Positions 1 through 6,937 are shown, numbered from the stretch's first letter. The stretch is 7,824 nucleotides of DNA from Candidatus Heimdallarchaeota archaeon (GCA_021399405.1 JAAFKL010000050.1:1-7824), one strand, 5' to 3'. The notes: a model not told the origin generated them from the sequence alone. Translations and numbers: made by a program.

Positions 1-45
1 ACCGATACATTTTCGGTTGTCAATTACAAATCCATAATTTGTCAT
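1..45 (-). CDS. 4Fe-4S ferredoxin-type subunit, N-terminal fragment (DmsB/NrfC-like), cut by window edge
   Basis: Only the first 15 codons lie in the window, reading MTNYGFVIDNRKCIG. The pattern YGFVID..KCIG is the usual start of iron-sulfur electron-transfer subunits of molybdopterin oxidoreductases (DmsB/NrfC/PsrB type), where the cysteine opens the first CxxCxxC motif; the rest of that motif lies outside the window. The ATG follows the TGA of the preceding membrane oxidoreductase by one base, and a GGAAGA motif inside the end of that gene can serve as ribosome site, so the two are almost certainly co-transcribed. By family knowledge such a subunit carries several 4Fe-4S clusters and wires a molybdenum subunit to a membrane anchor. 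That a molybdoenzyme follows is inference; a plain polyferredoxin is the alternative. Confidence 0.72.
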   Translation of the reverse strand, partial: MTNYGFVIDNRKCIG

Positions 46-46
46 T

Positions 47-2215
47 TCATTCTTCCTTTGGTTCATCAACTGGTGCTACTTCAAGTTCAGGTTCTGGAAT
101 GTCCATTGCCTCGTACAACAGTTGTGCGATATCAATTACTTGTAATTTCTTGCCTGGTACAGTTTTCACTGCGTCACCAAACATTACTTTGTCTTTGGGA
201 CAGGTCACAATAAATTTATCAACATCTAAGGCCTTCGCCTCTCTAATTCGATTCGGAGCAGGTCTATTTCCTTCTGCTTCTTCACCCTTCCAAATCATTC
301 CCCCACCGGCTCCACAACAAAAGCTGTTTTCTCGGCATCGAGGCATATCATATAATTCGTACCCCAACGCCGCAATAATTTTTCTTGGGGCATCAAATTC
401 TTCTGCATATCGTCCCAAATAACATGGATCATGGTAAGTTACTTTACCACTCCCTTTTTTCTTTATCACAATTTTTCCACTTTCAATCAAATCCCACAGA
501 ATTTGAGTATAATGGTAAATCGATTGACCCTCTGTATTCATAAAACCCGAATCAAAATCTGGATACTCATTACGTAGTGTATTGAGTGTGTGGGGATCAG
601 TAGTAACAATCTTTTCGAATTTTGCCTTACTCATTGCTGCAAGATTATCCTCAACTAACATCTCGAATAATCCCTCTTCACCTACCCTTCTTATATCGTT
701 ACCAGCTGTTTTTTCAGCTTCATAGAGTATACCAAAACTTACTCCTGCTTCATTGAATATCTTAGCAACTGATATGGTATCTTCTTGGGCTCTTACATCA
801 AATGAGGCAAAATCACCAACAAACCAAAGATAGTCTACCTCTTCTTTTCGAGCATCTTTAACCTTTGGTACCATCTTTTTGGCCCATTTAGCTCTTTGTC
901 TGTTAGATTTACCAAATGAATTGCCGTATTTACCAGTTTTTTCAAGAACATCCTGGATACCTGCATCAATTTCTCCACCTTCCTCAATTACTCTTCTCCT
1001 GAGATTTATTATGAGTGGAACATGTTCTATCCCAACAGGACAATGTGTGACACAAGCCATACAAGTTGTACAACTCCAGATCGTCTCTGGAAGAACAGTG
1101 GGATTTTCATCTAATACAATCAATTGTTGCATAGTTGACTCACCACTTAGATTAAGATTAGAGATCTCATTTGTCCCGAATTCACGGTTTGCTAATAATC
1201 TGATATCAAGGATCAGATCCCTTGGGCTAAGAGGTTGTCCAACTGTTTGTGCAGGGCAAGAAATATGACACTTACCACATTTTGTACATGCATCAAGTCC
1301 AATCAGATCTCTCCAAGATAGATCTGCAACACTTCCATAACCTGAAACTCCTGAATTTGCTGTACGAGGTAATCTTTTTGCAGCAAGTTCATCAACGGTC
1401 ACCAGTGCAACATAATCAATTACTATATGCATTGCTTTAGTGAAAGGAATTGATGCAACCCATGCAGTTACAAGTAGCATATGGAACCACCAGAGAACTA
1501 TGTACACAATCTCAGCTGTGGATTCCGAAATAAAAATATTAAATATATTTCCAAGGAAATACCCTAGAAAACTTACCTTCTCAAAACCAGGTATGGAATC
1601 TGCAACAATTCGAACTCCTTCCAACAGATAACCAGTGATGATTATAATAAATAGTGTTCTTACAAATAATATATCTTCATAGAACCAAACTTGTCTAGCA
1701 TTTTCGAGTTCTCTACCATCTGCACGTTTGTAATCTAAACGATCTGGTGCTTTCTGTCTTCTTCTAGCTAGATGAAACAAACCTACCAATACTAATATCC
1801 CTGCAACATCCATTAGAAATGAATATACGAGGTAAAAATTACCATAATAAAATTGATATTGTGGTGCAATTGGTTTAATTATATCGTGTTCAATCGTTAA
1901 TACAACAGTTCCGATAAATAGTATAATCATTCCATATAGAACCATGCTGTGAGCAACATGGGTGGCTTTATCTCCCTTTTCAATTTCCTTATCTGATTTC
2001 CAACCACCTAATAATGGTTTGACCAAACGCTTGAGAATATTATCAGTTCTTTTGATACCTTTTTCTTTCTGTCCTTTTCTGTACTTATTGAATAATCTGT
2101 AAAAACCATAAGTAAACACTCCCATTTCAATTGTTACAAGCACATAAAATACTATTAAAAATGGAAAAGGAACGTTTCTAAATACTTCTCTCGTAATATC
2201 TTCAGCTTCGGTCAT
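47..2215 (-). CDS. Membrane-bound iron-sulfur ETF:quinone oxidoreductase-like protein (NarI-like haem domain + 4Fe-4S + CCG domains)
   Basis: A 722-residue protein of the family that stands next to etfAB in many archaea and bacteria (Bacillus YwjF, mycobacterial EtfD), thought to move electrons from reduced ETF to membrane quinone. Residues about 17-257 form some six membrane helices resembling nitrate reductase gamma; H245 and H263 are spaced as NarI haem-b ligands, and H86, H89 and H110 are candidates for the opposite side. Two 4Fe-4S motifs follow: C310/C313/C316/C320 and C382/C385/C388/C392. Two CCG (DUF224) repeats come next. The second (about 591-680) keeps HDPC (C598), C633-C634-GAGGG and C672, but the usual CPxC reads CPKD. 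The first (about 461-560) keeps the fold pattern but has D468, T503, D540 and T543 where relatives have cysteine. The acidic tail 707-722 is probably disordered. The start follows a GGAGGA ribosome site five bases upstream, 12 bases after etfA. Confidence 0.9.
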   Translation of the reverse strand: MTEAEDITREVFRNVPFPFLIVFYVLVTIEMGVFTYGFYRLFNKYRKGQKEKGIKRTDNILKRLVKPLLGGWKSDKEIEKGDKATHVAHSMVLYGMIILFIGTVVLTIEHDIIKPIAPQYQFYYGNFYLVYSFLMDVAGILVLVGLFHLARRRQKAPDRLDYKRADGRELENARQVWFYEDILFVRTLFIIIITGYLLEGVRIVADSIPGFEKVSFLGYFLGNIFNIFISESTAEIVYIVLWWFHMLLVTAWVASIPFTKAMHIVIDYVALVTVDELAAKRLPRTANSGVSGYGSVADLSWRDLIGLDACTKCGKCHISCPAQTVGQPLSPRDLILDIRLLANREFGTNEISNLNLSGESTMQQLIVLDENPTVLPETIWSCTTCMACVTHCPVGIEHVPLIINLRRRVIEEGGEIDAGIQDVLEKTGKYGNSFGKSNRQRAKWAKKMVPKVKDARKEEVDYLWFVGDFASFDVRAQEDTISVAKIFNEAGVSFGILYEAEKTAGNDIRRVGEEGLFEMLVEDNLAAMSKAKFEKIVTTDPHTLNTLRNEYPDFDSGFMNTEGQSIYHYTQILWDLIESGKIVIKKKGSGKVTYHDPCYLGRYAEEFDAPRKIIAALGYELYDMPRCRENSFCCGAGGGMIWKGEEAEGNRPAPNRIREAKALDVDKFIVTCPKDKVMFGDAVKTVPGKKLQVIDIAQLLYEAMDIPEPELEVAPVDEPKEE

Positions 2216-2220
2216 TTAAA

Positions 2221-2226
2221 TCCTCC
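2221..2226 (-). promoter_or_regulatory. Strong Shine-Dalgarno site for the membrane oxidoreductase
   Basis: On the minus strand this reads GGAGGA, five bases before the ATG at 2215, and sits in the 12-base gap after the etfA stop codon. It fixes the start of the downstream gene and shows that internal operon genes use SD-led initiation. Confidence 0.8.
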
Positions 2227-2227
2227 A

Positions 2228-3181
2228 TTAACCTAAGGCATCAGTCATTTCTTCTGCGAAATCGAGCATATCGGCTACTACACCATAATGCGCTACACTA
2301 AAGATTGGTGCGTTTTCATCGGTGTTAACTGCAATGATTAATTCAGCTTTCCCCATACCTTCTACATGCTCAGGCGCACCAGATATGCCTAAGGCAAGAT
2401 ATAACTTTGGTTTTACTTGTTTGCCACTCTTACCCACTTGAAAATGCTTAGGTAACCATCCACTGTCAATTATAGGTCTAGAGCCACTAACAACGGCTCC
2501 CATTGCCTCAGCTAATTCTTGTGCTACTTCAATATTTTCTTCCGAACCTACTCCACGACCTACGCTAACTAGGATGTCCTGTGCGGCAATATCCACTGCA
2601 TTAGGATCTGGCAATTGGAATGCTTTGAATGTTATTTTTGAACTGATTGAATATTTAGCTAAAGCTTCTGTAGTTACACTTGGTGATCCATCTTGCATAC
2701 CATCTTCTGCAGTTGATGCTCCTGGTTGCATACTAAGGATAACTGGACCATCACCTGTACTTGTAGCAATCAACTTACCTCCAAACAGTAGGCTGTTCGC
2801 AACTACATTTCCCCCTTCTACCGATAATGATGTACAAGAACCAATATGGGTTAAGTTAAGTGATCCAGCTAAATATGCCGAAATATCAATCCCATACGTT
2901 GAATAACTTAGTAAAACTGCTTTTGGATTTTTTTCCTCAGCTACTTTTGTCACAACAGCTGCCCAAACGTCAGAAACAAAATTAGTCAAATTAGGATCAT
3001 CGACACTAATAATTTCGTCAACCAAACCTAATTTACCCATTTTGTCCGCCATTCCAGATCCAATCACTAGTAATTTCAAGGTGGTACCTAACCCTGCCGC
3101 GAGATCTTTTCCTGATTTAACCAGTTCGTATGTTGAATCTTTGAATTCTCCATTCTCAATTTCAGCTACTACTAATACCAT
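2228..3181 (-). CDS. etfA: Electron transfer flavoprotein alpha subunit
   Basis: A 317-residue EtfA, the usual length, with no N-terminal ferredoxin extension. The C-terminal FAD domain is complete: GRGVGSEEN at 208-216, SGSRPIIDSGW at 232-242 with the conserved arginine R235, QVGKSGK at 248-254, LALGISGAPEH at 262-272 with S267 and H272 near the flavin, and AVNTDENAPIF at 284-294 leading into YGVVADM. With EtfB it forms the soluble heterodimer that accepts electrons from acyl-CoA dehydrogenases. The start is ATG two bases... after the etfB stop region: one base separates the etfB TAA from this ATG, and the ribosome site AAAGGAG lies within the last codons of etfB, so the subunits are probably translationally coupled. 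The next gene is the likely electron acceptor, which argues for fatty-acid or amino-acid oxidation feeding a membrane chain. A bifurcating role cannot be excluded from sequence alone. Confidence 0.93.
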   Translation of the reverse strand: MVLVVAEIENGEFKDSTYELVKSGKDLAAGLGTTLKLLVIGSGMADKMGKLGLVDEIISVDDPNLTNFVSDVWAAVVTKVAEEKNPKAVLLSYSTYGIDISAYLAGSLNLTHIGSCTSLSVEGGNVVANSLLFGGKLIATSTGDGPVILSMQPGASTAEDGMQDGSPSVTTEALAKYSISSKITFKAFQLPDPNAVDIAAQDILVSVGRGVGSEENIEVAQELAEAMGAVVSGSRPIIDSGWLPKHFQVGKSGKQVKPKLYLALGISGAPEHVEGMGKAELIIAVNTDENAPIFSVAHYGVVADMLDFAEEMTDALG

Positions 3182-3182
3182 T

Positions 3183-3947
3183 TTAATTCAAAACTCCTTT
3201 CGATCTTAAGATCTCTAAAATTTTGGCAACTTGATCTTCCATTTTACCCGTGATCATTTCTGCTTTATCTCCTGAACTTGGTAAACTTACAGAAGTTAGT
3301 TTTCCGAGTTTCACGTCACTTATACTGACTTCTTTATCAGCAATTGTAGCTTCTTGAGCAGCTCTTCTTACTTTGCTCACTGGAATGTAAGATGGTGGTG
3401 AACGTGATGCTTGTACTCCAATAACGGCAGGGAGCTGAACTTCATACTCACCTGTTACGCCTCCTGGAAATTCTTTCATACAGGTAACGCTATTGTCACC
3501 CCTTTCTACTTGTATGATGACATTCAAGTTTGGTAGTCCCATAATCTGTCCTAAATGGCCCGCAATTGTTCCATCAAGATCATCGACACCCTGAACACCG
3601 GTCATAATAAGATCATATGCTTCACCTTCAATTGCTTTTGCAAACCCATGAGCTGCTGTTCTGGAAGAGATGCCTTCTTCAAAATCAGCTCCATCTATTG
3701 CTACTCTGAATAAATTATTTGCACCTCGTGCTACGGCCATGTGAAGCATGGATTGGGTTTGATCTCCATCCAAAGCATAAACATCAATTGTATCACCTTC
3801 AGCTTTCATTAGTAATGCTTCCTCCAATGCGTAATCATCGAATTCATTAGAACGAAATGCTAATTCATCTCTATCGAGGGTTGAACCATCGACAACTATC
3901 TCTTCTACAAGATCAACGACTTCTTTTAATAATACTGCAATTTTCAT
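3183..3947 (-). CDS. etfB: Electron transfer flavoprotein beta subunit
   Basis: A 254-residue EtfB of normal size and first gene of the operon. Visible family signatures are the start MKIAVLLKEV, SNEFDDYALEEALLMK at 33-48 (the NPFDEYALEEAL block of relatives), the block AVARGANNLFRV at 71-82, the nucleotide-binding stretch TGVQGVDDLDGTIAGHLGQ at 116-134 followed by MGLP, and the lid region QLPAVIGVQAS at 171-181. The segment after it (SPPSYIPVSKVRRA, 183-196) corresponds to the loop that docks onto dehydrogenases and differs from the bacterial NEPRYxxLP form. The terminal helix (about 238-252, ending SKGVLN) resembles longer archaeal/FixA-type subunits. The ATG follows a GAGGT ribosome site five bases upstream. 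Whether it binds AMP (classical) or a second FAD (bifurcating) is not settled by these motifs. Confidence 0.93.
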   Translation of the reverse strand: MKIAVLLKEVVDLVEEIVVDGSTLDRDELAFRSNEFDDYALEEALLMKAEGDTIDVYALDGDQTQSMLHMAVARGANNLFRVAIDGADFEEGISSRTAAHGFAKAIEGEAYDLIMTGVQGVDDLDGTIAGHLGQIMGLPNLNVIIQVERGDNSVTCMKEFPGGVTGEYEVQLPAVIGVQASRSPPSYIPVSKVRRAAQEATIADKEVSISDVKLGKLTSVSLPSSGDKAEMITGKMEDQVAKILEILRSKGVLN

Positions 3948-3984
3948 TTTTTACCTCGTTATGCCGTTGCGCATAATTTAATTT

Positions 3985-3992
3985 CTTATAAC
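3985..3992 (-). promoter_or_regulatory. Candidate TATA box of the etfB-etfA operon
   Basis: The minus strand reads GTTATAAG about 42 bases before the etfB ATG. With the usual archaeal spacing of about 25 bases, transcription would start near 3964 and leave a short leader of some 17 bases that contains the GAGGT ribosome site. It is the best-placed of several AT-rich candidates in this gap; no start-site data are visible. Confidence 0.4.
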
Positions 3993-4026
3993 GTAGTCCT
4001 CAATTTTGGCTAATTAAGTCTTGCGT

Positions 4027-4046
4027 GAAAAAGTACATACTTTTTC
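4027..4046. promoter_or_regulatory. Perfect inverted repeat, candidate operator upstream of etfB
   Basis: Arms GAAAAAGTA (4027-4035) and TACTTTTTC (4038-4046) are exact reverse complements around a 2-base centre CA. The centre is too short for a good RNA hairpin loop, so a binding site for a dimeric regulator is more likely than a terminator. It lies about 80 bases before the etfB start and some 35 bases upstream of the candidate TATA box, a position suited to an activator or to a repressor with extended binding. The regulator is unknown. Confidence 0.45.
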
Positions 4047-4095
4047 CAAATTGGAGAAAATATCTGAAAGTTTAATTTTTGACAAATCTAAGAAT

Positions 4096-4115
4096 AAATA
4101 TATGCAAAATATATG
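4096..4115. repeat. AT-rich tandem-like direct repeat AAATATATG x2
   Basis: AAATATATG occurs at 4096-4104 and again at 4107-4115, an 11-base period, about one helical turn. On the minus strand the same stretch reads as overlapping TATA-like motifs and could hold a second, distal promoter for etfB. In DNA this AT-rich, chance is a serious alternative. Confidence 0.3.
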
Positions 4116-4162
4116 TGTAAAATAACATCATTATGATGCGATTGACGATTTATTACAGACTG

Positions 4163-4177
4163 TTGATAAATTATCAA
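4163..4177. repeat. Palindrome TTGATAA-A-TTATCAA
   Basis: Seven-base arms around a single base, 60 bases past the stop of the RING-like gene and about 215 bases upstream of etfB. A related element with the same half-sites (TTGATA / TATCAA, both preceded by G and followed by TTA) occurs at 6860-6872. A shared regulator site or a shared 3'-end element are both possible. Confidence 0.35.
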
Positions 4178-4236
4178 TTATAATTTGTGAAATGGTTAGA
4201 TCTGTCCTTCTTTCTCATTAGTTTCAAGATTCTTAT

Positions 4237-4704
4237 CTAATCTGTAATTTGATCCTTTTGACAATAATAAATCGGTTCTCCCGTGGTTCTCAGTGCCATT
4301 GAAGGATATTCTTGATTTGCCCTTTTTTTGTAAAATAGCCTTACCATTAGATTACCACAAAGCCTGCAATATTTATCCCTGAGGTTTTCATCAGTCCTTC
4401 TATAAGGTGATACAGTTTTTCCCTTAGCAATTTGTTGTCTATTTTGCATCTCTTCTATTTCTAAATCTCTTCTGAATGCTTCCATTAACTCATGGTCGAA
4501 ATTTAATGAGTCCGAAACATCATCCAAATGAGAAATAAATTCAGGAGAAAGTATTTCTTTACAAACAGGACAGCGTTGTTGTATAGTTACCCAATGACCA
4601 AGATGATTGATGTGAAATTCATTACCGCAGAATTCACACGCAATGAAATCATCAATTTCAATATCGTCAGAGTAACATATTGCACACTTATTCAATAGAT
4701 ACAT
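4237..4704 (-). CDS. Small RING-like zinc-finger protein, possible ubiquitin E3 ligase
   Basis: A 155-residue soluble protein. The N-terminal 50 residues give a cross-brace pattern: C7-x2-C10, C23-x2-C26, H31-x2-H34 and C45-x2-C48, i.e. C4H2C2, close to RING-CH/Nse1-type fingers with histidine in place of one cysteine; H37 is an alternative ligand. Three positions that contact E2 enzymes in active RING proteins are kept: I9 in the first CxxC, W38 after the central pair, and P46 in CPVC. A charged, probably helical linker follows (about 55-95). A second metal site may be formed by C113-x2-C116 and C148, with D151 in the place of the fourth cysteine. RING proteins in Asgard archaea and Caldiarchaeum act with ubiquitin, E1 and E2, but none of these is nearby here. 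It lies 59 bases after the HTH-membrane gene. No SD is seen before the ATG. A DNA- or protein-binding zinc finger without ligase activity is the alternative. Confidence 0.8.
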   Translation of the reverse strand: MYLLNKCAICYSDDIEIDDFIACEFCGNEFHINHLGHWVTIQQRCPVCKEILSPEFISHLDDVSDSLNFDHELMEAFRRDLEIEEMQNRQQIAKGKTVSPYRRTDENLRDKYCRLCGNLMVRLFYKKRANQEYPSMALRTTGEPIYYCQKDQITD

Positions 4705-4763
4705 ATTTCTTGTAAAGAATCTTAAACTTTCTCAACATTGAATATTAAATGGAAAACTACTTT

Positions 4764-5987
4764 CTACAATTTAATTTTCTTTTTCATTCTATTAGGTAAA
4801 TGCGACTCTACTACTCGAAATCCGACTAAACCACCTACAATAATTGAAAGTGACTTTAAGAGAATTATGATCAACCATTGTCTACCTCCAGTTCCATCAT
4901 CATAAATCTGTTGGAAAGTTGGATCTGACAAATTCAATTGCAAGGAATAGATGGCAAACCCGACTAAAATTACGTATTTACCAAGACCAGTGACAATTCT
5001 ATTGATTATGTTGAAGTTTCTGAATATTAATACAATAAAAGTAATGAATAACATTGTTGTGAATCCTGTTACTCCTATTACCGATGAAGTAACTGTGAAG
5101 CTATAAGTTAGAGTTTCAAATTCAGAAGGATGCTCAGTGATTGTAATTTGCCTGCTGTAAAATGGAATAAACGCAACGACTATCCCTGTAACCATATATT
5201 TTGATTTACTTTTGTAGAATTCTAAAGGAAAGACCCTATTATCAGTTTCATAATTAAGCAATTTTAAGGATAACCATGCTCCTGTAATAATGAAGGGATA
5301 GGATGAAAACAGAAGTATGGCAATATACCCAAAAGATGAGATTGCACCTATTATGGGTAAAAGTAAAAGTAATGACCAAGTTCCCAATAGTAAAAGTACC
5401 AAACCGAAATCCGTATTTACTTCATCACTCCCTCTTTTATCTGCGATTTTGGGGATTATAATTCCATACGAGAAAGCACCTATACTAGTAAAGACTAGAT
5501 ATACCATCCCAAGTGTATTTGGATTCTCCGATAAGCTACTCAAAATAAGACCGAATCCAATAGGCAAAAGATAAATTAGAAATATTTCGAATAGAAATCC
5601 TAACAAAATAAAATCTCTAAGATGCAACCCTTTAGAGTTCGAAATTGTAAGAGGAGCATCTTGATTTATATCTCGATTTCCCTTCATTAAGACTTTCGCA
5701 TTACTTGTTAGTCCTTCATTATCATTTGATTGAACTCCCAATATTTGAACAGCTTGAACAGCTTTCTTTCCCTTATCCGTTAGATTATACCTTCCTGAGT
5801 CAGATTGCATAATCAAATCTTCCATTTTTTCTAGATGAAAAGCAAGTTTACCACTTGATTCTATTTGTAATTCGCGTGATAATTCACTAAAGTTGTATCC
5901 TGCATTGATTCTTTCTGCAAGCATTAACAAAATTTGCACTCTGATTGGATGTGAAATTGATTTGAACGATGTACTTATGTTTGACAT
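4764..5987 (-). CDS. ArsR-like winged helix fused to a multi-pass membrane domain
   Basis: A 407-residue protein. Residues 1-80 form a winged helix-turn-helix of the ArsR/MarR sort found in many archaea: ISHPIRVQILLML at 11-23, a recognition region YNFSELSREL to FHLEKMEDL (31-58), and a wing/closing helix GRYNLTDKGKKAV (65-77). A hydrophilic linker (about 85-120) leads to about eight predicted membrane helices: near 126-151, 159-180, 193-213, 217-242, 262-279, 299-322, 335-350 and 371-391, ending in the basic tail NRMKKKIKL. The basic ends place the HTH in the cytoplasm. The architecture suggests a membrane-embedded one-component regulator that senses something in or across the membrane; the ligand is unknown. 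The start is supported by GGAG (5993-5996) five bases before the ATG. It is divergent from the lysine-tailed membrane protein and precedes the RING-like gene on the same strand. Confidence 0.85.
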   Translation of the reverse strand: MSNISTSFKSISHPIRVQILLMLAERINAGYNFSELSRELQIESSGKLAFHLEKMEDLIMQSDSGRYNLTDKGKKAVQAVQILGVQSNDNEGLTSNAKVLMKGNRDINQDAPLTISNSKGLHLRDFILLGFLFEIFLIYLLPIGFGLILSSLSENPNTLGMVYLVFTSIGAFSYGIIIPKIADKRGSDEVNTDFGLVLLLLGTWSLLLLLPIIGAISSFGYIAILLFSSYPFIITGAWLSLKLLNYETDNRVFPLEFYKSKSKYMVTGIVVAFIPFYSRQITITEHPSEFETLTYSFTVTSSVIGVTGFTTMLFITFIVLIFRNFNIINRIVTGLGKYVILVGFAIYSLQLNLSDPTFQQIYDDGTGGRQWLIIILLKSLSIIVGGLVGFRVVESHLPNRMKKKIKL

Positions 5988-6069
5988 ATCTTCTCCAGTA
6001 ATTTGTTCTCACCACTTTAAATAAGGAATCCTGTAAACTATCCTTGCTCAAGTTTTCTTGACAAGGTCA

Positions 6070-6079
6070 TTTATATAAA
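6070..6079. promoter_or_regulatory. Self-complementary TATA box in the divergent promoter region
   Basis: TTTATATAAA reads the same on both strands and matches the archaeal box A closely. On the minus strand it would start the HTH-membrane gene with a leader of about 60 bases containing its GGAG site; on the plus strand it would give the downstream membrane gene a leader of over 100 bases, so the minus-strand use is preferred. No clear BRE fixes the direction. The 247-base gap 5988-6234 holds nothing else that I can support. Confidence 0.45.
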
Positions 6080-6234
6080 ATCAGCATTAACTTCAACTAA
6101 ATTTTGTTCAATTAATTTTATTCTATGGTTTCCTCAAAATTTAATCCATACATCCCTTAATATCCTAAGATTCAAACAAATCTATTACCTTTATCAGAAA
6201 AGCTTTTACATTGAAAGCCCATTGCTCATTCAAT

Positions 6235-6807
6235 ATGGACATAGTAGAAAGACTAACCCCAGACTCCGATATAAAAGCAACTTTAGAATCGCTTTTAATG
6301 CCAGTTGTAGCCGCTGGTATATTCCTTGTTTTATGGATTATCCTCAATTTAATTGATGGTGATGATGAGACAATGATTGGATTACCAGATTCAAGTGGAT
6401 TTGTTTTGGTGGCATTACTTATTGCATTTTGGATCGGCATAGTTGCAGTCAATGAAGGTGGCAACATTGGCGATGCTCTCGTAGGTGCCGCAATTTTTGG
6501 CCTTCTATATGGAATCTTGATTTCAGTATTTCAAGAAGTATTCTTCGCTGATATTAAAGTAGCTGGTGTGGTAGTACTAGATGAATTATACACTGATGGA
6601 TTCTTTGGTAAAGCCATGATCCTAAATATTCTTAGTTGGCTTCTTCTATTCGTAATGGCCGCATTCGTAGGCGCAGGACTTGCAGAAGATATGTTTGGTG
6701 AATCAGAACCCAAAGCCAAAAAAGCTTCAGCTAAGAAAGCACCTGCCAAAAAAGCTCCAGCTAAGAAGAAAACAACCAAAAAAGCAACCAAAGCTGCTGA
6801 TGAATAA
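6235..6807 (+). CDS. Four-helix membrane protein with histone H1-like lysine-rich tail
   Basis: No recognised family. Counted from the ATG at 6235, the protein has 190 residues; an in-frame TTG at 6211 would add eight residues (MKAHCSFN) but has no ribosome site, so ATG is chosen. A TTTTACA motif about 28 bases before the ATG fits a leaderless transcript. Membrane helices are predicted near 21-40, 55-73, 80-103 and 127-150. The tail (157-190) has 13 lysines within residues 160-186, mixed with alanine and proline in AKKAPAKK-type repeats, as in histone H1 and bacterial HU/AlgR-type tails, and no aromatic residue. With an even number of helices and a strongly positive tail, both ends should face the cytoplasm. 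Binding of nucleic acid or other polyanions at the membrane is inference. It is transcribed divergently from the HTH-membrane gene. Confidence 0.82.
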   Translation: MDIVERLTPDSDIKATLESLLMPVVAAGIFLVLWIILNLIDGDDETMIGLPDSSGFVLVALLIAFWIGIVAVNEGGNIGDALVGAAIFGLLYGILISVFQEVFFADIKVAGVVVLDELYTDGFFGKAMILNILSWLLLFVMAAFVGAGLAEDMFGESEPKAKKASAKKAPAKKAPAKKKTTKKATKAADE

Positions 6808-6859
6808 ACAATCCATTAATTCAATATAATTTCAATAAAATAATTTTCAATCTACTCAG

Positions 6860-6872
6860 TTGATACTATCAA
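6860..6872. repeat. Palindrome TTGATA-C-TATCAA
   Basis: Six-base arms around one base, 53 bases after the stop of the lysine-tailed membrane protein and about 95 bases before the next gene. The half-sites and flanks (G before, TTA after) match the palindrome at 4163-4177, but the centre is one base here against three between the same half-sites there. Confidence 0.35.
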
Positions 6873-6937
6873 TTAAAATTCCCATAAAACTTCTAAGATC
6901 ATAAATTTAGCTCTAAAATCTCTCTAATCATCAATTA

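Noticed and set aside
39..422. Plus-strand open frame opposite the membrane oxidoreductase
   Set aside because: Serine/proline-rich low-complexity translation antisense to a gene with clear iron-sulfur motifs; other plus-strand frames at 879-1631 and 2574-2906 fail for the same reason.
2228..3947. Firm assignment of EtfAB as electron-bifurcating
   Set aside because: Motifs do not decide between AMP and a second FAD in EtfB, and the neighbour is a membrane oxidoreductase rather than a ferredoxin-linked partner.
3948..4236. Possible small RNA or small protein gene in the gap before etfB
   Set aside because: No tRNA-like or GC-rich structured segment and no open frame with a ribosome site; only AT-rich repeats and palindromes are seen.
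6211..6234. TTG start giving eight extra residues to the lysine-tailed protein
   Set aside because: No ribosome site before the TTG, and the downstream ATG has a promoter-like motif at leaderless distance.
6165..6467. Minus-strand open frames opposite the lysine-tailed membrane protein (also 6531-6791)
   Set aside because: They mirror the membrane helices and lysine codons of the plus-strand gene; no ribosome site or family resemblance.
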